Shown: in pieces, positions 4,856 through 8,865 of the stretch | How the letters are laid out: each line of letters begins with the position of its first letter | Numbering within the stretch: the first letter of the stretch is position 1 | DNA from: Candidatus Omnitrophota bacterium | GTDB lineage: Bacteria; Omnitrophota; Gorgyraeia; Zapsychrales; JANLHA01 | Length of the DNA: 8,865 bases | NCBI GenBank assembly: GCA_024653845.1 | Contig: JANLHA010000050.1 | Location: 1 to 8,865 of the forward strand | Direction: 5' to 3' | Program-made: the position numbers and the translations under genes | Notes under the pieces: generated by a model | Database searches by the model: none | What the model was told of the DNA's origin: nothing | The model's input: the letters and a program-made list of their open reading frames with translations, nothing else

Positions 4856-7045
4856 TTATTTCGAAGAGGCCCATGTCTCGAGCTGCACCATCACCCTGGT
4901 CCCCTGACGATATTTGGATTCATAAGAAACGCGGCCATGATGGTTCTCCTCAATCAACTTCTGAATCACATAAAGCCCTAACCCTGTTCCCTTTTTGCTC
5001 GATAATTTTGTGGTAAAAAATGGGGTGAAAATTTTCTTTTTATCGTCATCTTTAATCCCGATTCCATTGTCTTCAAGGAGAATGTTGAGGTGGTCATTAT
5101 CGGTATGCGGGACAGAAATTTTAATCGTTGGCTTAAATCCGGGTTCCTTAAATTCTTCCTTACGTTGCATCATCGCGTCATAGGCGTTGTCGATCAGGTT
5201 AAAAAAAACTTCCTGCAACTGAGTAAAGTTACCTTTGATTTTAGGAACACTGCCATTGAAATGCCTTAAAACCACCATGTCTCCAGGCTTGATTTTGAAT
5301 TGGGTCATTTCAATCACCGCGTCGAGCAATTGATCAAGATCCACATGAGCAAAGCCTTCCTCGCCCTTGCGAGTATATTTCAAGATTCCCTGGACGATCT
5401 CTCCACCTTGCGTAACATTTTCTTGAATGCGATTCAAACCATGTTCAATGTCGATCACCAAATCTTTGATTTCAGGAGGCAATGGTCCTTCCTTTTTCTT
5501 CATACGGATGCTATCAAGCACGTCTCCCGCAATAAAACCCAAGGCATGCAGACGATTATTAATCTGATGAGAAAGCCCATCAGCCATGGTTCCGATCGTA
5601 GCCATTTTCTCCGCCTTAAAAAGCTGTTCATGCGTCTGACGCATGTCTTCGTAGAATTGGGCGTTTTCAATGGCCAAGGCGGCCTGGTTGGCAAGGATGG
5701 AGAAAACGTTGAGATCGTCGTCGGAGAAGGATTTGTTTGTGAATTTGCTTCCAAGAACAATGAGAGACAATAGCTTGTTTTCGACCATACTCGGAATGAC
5801 AACACTGGCATTAATTCTTTCCATTTCTTTATGCACGCTTTCCAATTTGCGATCATTGTAATCCTTAGCCTGCTGATATATTTCTTCATGAACAACGGGG
5901 TCACGATGCTTGAGAAGATATTCGATTAATGGAGAATCTTTATCAACTTTCTTCTCAGTCTTAAATCCAAGCCTGCGACTACGAGTGGCACCCAAAAGAT
6001 AATTTTCCGATGGACGATCAAAAAGATAAATACAAGTGTGTTCTAAACGAACCGTGCGATTGACCAAGTGAACAATCATGCTCATGAGTCGCCTTAAATC
6101 TTTAATACGGCTCATCCCGCTCGAGGCTTGACGAAGCGTGGATTGATATTTTCGTTGTTCACGGAAAAGACGTGCTTCCGCTTTCTGCTGAATAAAAAGA
6201 TAAATGAATGGACCAATAGTGGCCAACACTGTTGATGAAACGAGCGGTGCAAGCCACCAATTTTCTTGGAATCTTTGAATGAGGTGCTCCCGCCAACCAA
6301 AGGCGAGCAAAAATGGGAAGCCGAGAACGAGGGTGTAAGTGACGACAAAAATCCAAGTACGTGTAATAACAATTGATATATCCAGTAATCTATGTTTAAG
6401 AATAGCATACGTGACAATCAAACAATATAAAATTATTGTCAAATTTCCAACAGGATATAACTTTAAACCGAAATGAGGGAAGAAATTTGTTGCTCCCCCC
6501 GTAAATCCCACTAAAGTAGCTACTATAAAATAGAGCAACTGATTCTTTTGAGACCAACTAGATTTAAGATACGTAAGAAATAATTTAATCTGACTATAGG
6601 TGACTAAAAACATCCAGATAATGAAAAATAAAATGAATAGTGGTCCAGCTTTAGGATAATAAAAAGAGTCAAATACTAAAGATACTTCTGGGAAGAAAGA
6701 ATTTGAGGTTAAAGAAATAATTGCAAAAAAGACACCCTGCAAGTAAGCAAAAACTAGCAATTTCCTTGCATTTAAATTACAAACCAAAATTGTGACATGG
6801 AGAAAAAATACAGCAATATAAACTACACTAATTTCTACAATTTTCCATGCTAATAAGGCCTGATTTGGGTCTGTTAAACGACTAATGATAAAAGCACCCA
6901 TGGCCCATGAACCAACAGCAATATTAAATAAGAGCCATATCTTATGCAATCTAGATTTCCCGAATACAAGAAGAATTCCAGAAAGCAAAAGGCATGTAAT
7001 TGTTAAAAGAAGGCTAGCTATAGAGAAAAAATTATTTAACGACAT
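4856..7045 (-). CDS. Membrane sensor histidine kinase (multi-TM sensor, GAF, HisKA-like, HATPase)
   Basis: A 729-residue inner-membrane kinase. About nine hydrophobic helices fill residues 5-286; the first seven resemble the HisKA_7TM sensor, ending in YAILKHRLLDISIVITRT (213-230). A GAF domain follows (~315-460), then a helical linker and the phosphoacceptor region with H493 in GLSHQINNRLHAL (490-502). The ATPase domain shows the N box (NLIDNAYDA, 616-624), G1 (DNGIGI, 659-664), an F box (FTPFFTTK, 673-680) and G2 (GTGLGL, 686-691). The usual HE-INNP-L is here HQ-INNR-L, so the acidic residue after the histidine is missing, which may alter kinase or phosphatase activity. No receiver is fused; the CheY-like protein at 3042-3404 is the likely partner. 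The ATG lies 10 bp inside the SDR gene, implying coupling. G+C jumps at codon ~228. Confidence 0.94.
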   Translation of the reverse strand: MSLNNFFSIASLLLTITCLLLSGILLVFGKSRLHKIWLLFNIAVGSWAMGAFIISRLTDPNQALLAWKIVEISVVYIAVFFLHVTILVCNLNARKLLVFAYLQGVFFAIISLTSNSFFPEVSLVFDSFYYPKAGPLFILFFIIWMFLVTYSQIKLFLTYLKSSWSQKNQLLYFIVATLVGFTGGATNFFPHFGLKLYPVGNLTIILYCLIVTYAILKHRLLDISIVITRTWIFVVTYTLVLGFPFLLAFGWREHLIQRFQENWWLAPLVSSTVLATIGPFIYLFIQQKAEARLFREQRKYQSTLRQASSGMSRIKDLRRLMSMIVHLVNRTVRLEHTCIYLFDRPSENYLLGATRSRRLGFKTEKKVDKDSPLIEYLLKHRDPVVHEEIYQQAKDYNDRKLESVHKEMERINASVVIPSMVENKLLSLIVLGSKFTNKSFSDDDLNVFSILANQAALAIENAQFYEDMRQTHEQLFKAEKMATIGTMADGLSHQINNRLHALGFIAGDVLDSIRMKKKEGPLPPEIKDLVIDIEHGLNRIQENVTQGGEIVQGILKYTRKGEEGFAHVDLDQLLDAVIEMTQFKIKPGDMVVLRHFNGSVPKIKGNFTQLQEVFFNLIDNAYDAMMQRKEEFKEPGFKPTIKISVPHTDNDHLNILLEDNGIGIKDDDKKKIFTPFFTTKLSSKKGTGLGLYVIQKLIEENHHGRVSYESKYRQGTRVMVQLETWASSK

Positions 7046-8130
7046 AGAGACTTTTTAATATATCCTTCTTTATAACTATATTCAAAAATTCTAGATAAAT
7101 AGCTTTCATCAACCTTAGGATAGCTAAAACCTAAACTTAACAATATTCTTTTAGTCTTTTCACAATCGAATATTGCTCCAAAATTAAAGTAAGGAATATA
7201 CACTTTTAAAATTTGCCTTACCAAAGGACTATACTCATTAATATTAAACTTAGATAAGTTGATATACTTTGGTTCTTTATATTTAAAAAAGTTACTAGTA
7301 AAGCGCATTAAATATTTAACTGAGAAATTTTCTAAACCCACAATATGATAAGTATCAACCTTATTCCTGCTTATACTTAGAAGATAAATGGCTTTTGCCG
7401 CATAATCACAAGGGATTAAATTTAAAATACCAAAATTACTTATTGGTATTTTTGGCAACAATGACAAAGAGATAGTACGAAATGGCTGGTAAAACATGCG
7501 GAAATTATCTGTATATCCATTATCATAAATACCTCCTACTATACTTGGCCTATAAATTGCTACTTTTATTCCTTTTGTCACATATTCTTTAACAAGCAGC
7601 TCTCCTTCAAACTTACTTTGTTCATATGTATTATTGAAGGATTGACCTACATCTAAATCTTGCTCTGAAAAACGCCCTATCAAATTTCCGGCAATAAAAG
7701 CTGTACTGACATAATTCATTTTATTCAAATTCTTACATTGCCTAGCAAATTCTAAAACATTTTTTGTACCCTCAACATTATGTTTTCGCACCCTACTCAA
7801 CGGCTGACGAAACTCTGCCAATGCAGCGCAATGATATATTTCTTCAACTTCAGAAATTAATTTTTGATAGCTCACCCCATCTAAACCAAACCTTCCTTTT
7901 ACTACATCACCTTGCAATAATTTTATTTTTTCTCTCAAAAAATTTCTATCTTTTTTATTAGGAAATAATTGTAAGAATAACTCCTCGAAACGTCTCTCGA
8001 TGCTTTGCCCTCCTTTAGGACGGATCAACAAGAAAACTTCTGATTTATTATTCTCTAGAATTAATTTCAATATCTGAGAACCTAAAAATCCTGTCCCTCC
8101 TGTTAAAAAAATTCTTTTAGGATATTGCAT
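7036..8130 (-). CDS. NAD(P)-dependent SDR, thioester-reductase / fatty acyl reductase type
   Basis: A 364-residue extended short-chain dehydrogenase. The Rossmann motif TGGTGFLG is at 10-17, the cofactor-contact segment LIRPKGGQSIERRFEEL at 35-51, GDV at 74-76, HCAALAEF at 100-107, NVEGT at 118-122, and the catalytic residues are S142 or T143 (YVSTAFIAG), Y169 and K173 (YEQSKFEGE); YRPSIVGG is at 193-200. The pattern is that of PF07993 (male-sterility / thioester reductase), whose members reduce acyl-ACP or acyl-CoA thioesters to aldehydes or alcohols. It begins 4 bp after the ketoacyl synthase stop, so reduction of a chain made by that enzyme is the natural reading (inference). A sugar epimerase is less likely. 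Codon use is strongly AT-rich. The 3' end overlaps the histidine kinase start by 10 bp. Confidence 0.88.
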   Translation of the reverse strand: MQYPKRIFLTGGTGFLGSQILKLILENNKSEVFLLIRPKGGQSIERRFEELFLQLFPNKKDRNFLREKIKLLQGDVVKGRFGLDGVSYQKLISEVEEIYHCAALAEFRQPLSRVRKHNVEGTKNVLEFARQCKNLNKMNYVSTAFIAGNLIGRFSEQDLDVGQSFNNTYEQSKFEGELLVKEYVTKGIKVAIYRPSIVGGIYDNGYTDNFRMFYQPFRTISLSLLPKIPISNFGILNLIPCDYAAKAIYLLSISRNKVDTYHIVGLENFSVKYLMRFTSNFFKYKEPKYINLSKFNINEYSPLVRQILKVYIPYFNFGAIFDCEKTKRILLSLGFSYPKVDESYLSRIFEYSYKEGYIKKSLCR

Positions 8131-8134
8131 TATC

Positions 8135-8865
8135 TTAAATTCCCTTCATCACTAAACATAAATTATTCCCACCAAATGCTTGAGAATTATTTAGAATGAT
8201 ATTTAATTTCTTTCTTCTACTATAATTTGGCACACAATCAATATCACATTCAGGATCTTGTTTCTCGATATTTATTGTTGGGGGAATTATTCCATTCTGG
8301 ATTGCTAAACAACACGCAATGGATTCAATAGCTGATGCAGCACCCATAGTATGCCCAAGAATAGATTTAATTGAACTAATGGGAATATTCTCTACTAAAG
8401 GCCCAAAAACTCTCTTGATTGCTAAACATTCAGCTCTATCATTTTCTATTGTTCCTGTCCCATGGGCACATATATAATCTACAGATTTCTTTTCTATATC
8501 AGTCATTCGCAAAGCACATTCTATCGCTTTTGATATACCAACAGACGACGGTTCTATTATATGATAAGCATCGCACGATATCCCATAACCAAGGATCTCA
8601 GCGTAAATTTTTGCTCCTCGTTTCACAGCATACTCCAAGCTCTCAAGAACCAGAACTCCAGCTCCTTCTCCAGGAATCATTCCTTGTCTATTTACATCAA
8701 ATGGTTGGCATTTTTCTGGAGCAACACTATATAGTCGACCAAATCCAGTAAATACAATTCTAGAAAATCCATCAGCTCCTCCAACTACTGCGCAATCCTG
8801 CTTCCCTGACTTAATTTGATCAAAGGCCATGCTAATAGCATAATTTCCAGAAGAACAAGCTGTCC
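8135..8865 (-). CDS. Beta-ketoacyl-ACP synthase, FabF/KAS II type (5' end beyond window)
   Basis: Condenses an acyl thioester with malonyl-ACP. The frame continues upstream of the ATG at 8830 to the window edge and reads TACSSGNYAIS, so the ATG is internal and the catalytic cysteine (codon 8857-8855) is at the extreme edge. The other two triad members are present: the histidine of AHGTGTIENDRAE (codon 8464-8462) and that of LGHTMGAAS (codon 8353-8351), with the conserved lysine of SIKSILGH five residues before the latter. The C-terminal NNSQAFGGNNLCLVM is also typical. About 242 residues are visible out of a usual ~410. The complete triad argues for an active elongating synthase and not a chain-length-factor partner. 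With the SDR directly downstream it looks like part of a specialised fatty-acid or polyketide-like pathway, not the housekeeping fab cluster (inference). Confidence 0.93.
   Translation of the reverse strand, partial: TACSSGNYAISMAFDQIKSGKQDCAVVGGADGFSRIVFTGFGRLYSVAPEKCQPFDVNRQGMIPGEGAGVLVLESLEYAVKRGAKIYAEILGYGISCDAYHIIEPSSVGISKAIECALRMTDIEKKSVDYICAHGTGTIENDRAECLAIKRVFGPLVENIPISSIKSILGHTMGAASAIESIACCLAIQNGIIPPTINIEKQDPECDIDCVPNYSRRKKLNIILNNSQAFGGNNLCLVMKGI

Larger units (their letters stand above)
6361..8865. other. AT-rich segment with sharp left boundary inside the kinase gene
   Basis: Hand counts give 28, 33, 28, 30, 38 and 28% G+C in successive 120-bp windows from 6361 to 7080, 26% at 7081-7200 and 28% at 8161-8280. 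The windows just to the left give 50% (6241-6360), 42% (6121-6240) and 41% (6001-6120). Hydrophobic codons alone do not explain it: the soluble SDR and synthase genes are equally AT-rich, the last two membrane helices of the kinase are in the GC-richer part, and cdsA, also a membrane gene, reaches 47-49%. The right end of the segment is not seen. Confidence 0.6.

Noticed and set aside
5300..5773. Plus-strand open frame of 157 codons opposite the histidine kinase
   Set aside because: Antisense to the HisKA/GAF part of the kinase, no domain features, no supporting ribosome-binding site noticed.
8419..8751. Plus-strand open frame of 110 codons opposite the ketoacyl synthase
   Set aside because: Low-complexity L/Q/H/S-rich translation, fully antisense to conserved synthase motifs.
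8828..8830. ATG at 8830 as start of the ketoacyl synthase
   Set aside because: The frame continues upstream into TACSSG with the active-site cysteine, so this ATG is internal and the gene is cut by the window edge.

Overview
This window carries ten genes in tandem, all on the minus strand and so read right to left; the genes at both edges are cut. Gene density is high, many stops and starts overlap (three TGA/start overlaps of the ATGA or GTGA type), and the longest gap is about 100 bases. G+C by hand count is about 40-50% over most of the left three quarters and about 30% right of position 6360. The contents (large sensor kinase, HD-GYP protein, CheY-like receiver, CDP-diacylglycerol synthase) indicate a bacterium, probably Gram-negative and environmental. 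I cannot name the phylum with confidence; an uncultivated lineage such as Omnitrophota would fit in style but is unproven. No RNA gene, IS element or CRISPR array was seen.

Right block (8865 to 4856): a FabF-type beta-ketoacyl synthase, cut by the window edge just upstream of its active-site cysteine, then an NAD(P)-dependent thioester-reductase-like SDR, then a membrane sensor histidine kinase whose start lies inside the SDR gene. This looks like one transcript joining acyl-chain biosynthesis to a signalling protein. Composition changes abruptly inside the kinase gene near position 6360, so the AT-rich part (synthase, SDR and the first ~228 codons of the kinase) looks like a different piece of DNA from the rest.

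Middle block (4840 to 3503): a two-gene unit coding for a DUF6036/AbiEii-like nucleotidyltransferase and an unrecognised 223-residue partner that overlaps it by 4 bp. It has its own strong promoter (TTGACA, 17 bp, TATATT) and three palindromes, ATTGTA-N8-TACAAT or close to it, spaced exactly 22 bp apart over the -10 box and leader. This resembles an autoregulated toxin-antitoxin or defence module, and it sits between the kinase and the next signalling genes. It is the best candidate here for a poorly described system.

Signalling block (3404 to 1839): a stand-alone receiver and a GAF plus HD-GYP protein, probably a cyclic-di-GMP phosphodiesterase. With the kinase they make a plausible kinase, receiver and c-di-GMP output set.

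Left block (1816 to 1): a MarR-family repressor, an 84-residue protein of unknown function, a CDP-diacylglycerol synthase (CdsA), and the start of a further gene running off the left edge. A 21-bp motif (TAGTTGA-N6-AACTATTA on the gene strand) occurs twice, once over the -35 box of the MarR promoter and once directly before the ribosome-binding site of the 84-residue gene. This suggests that the MarR protein controls itself and a small phospholipid-synthesis operon.
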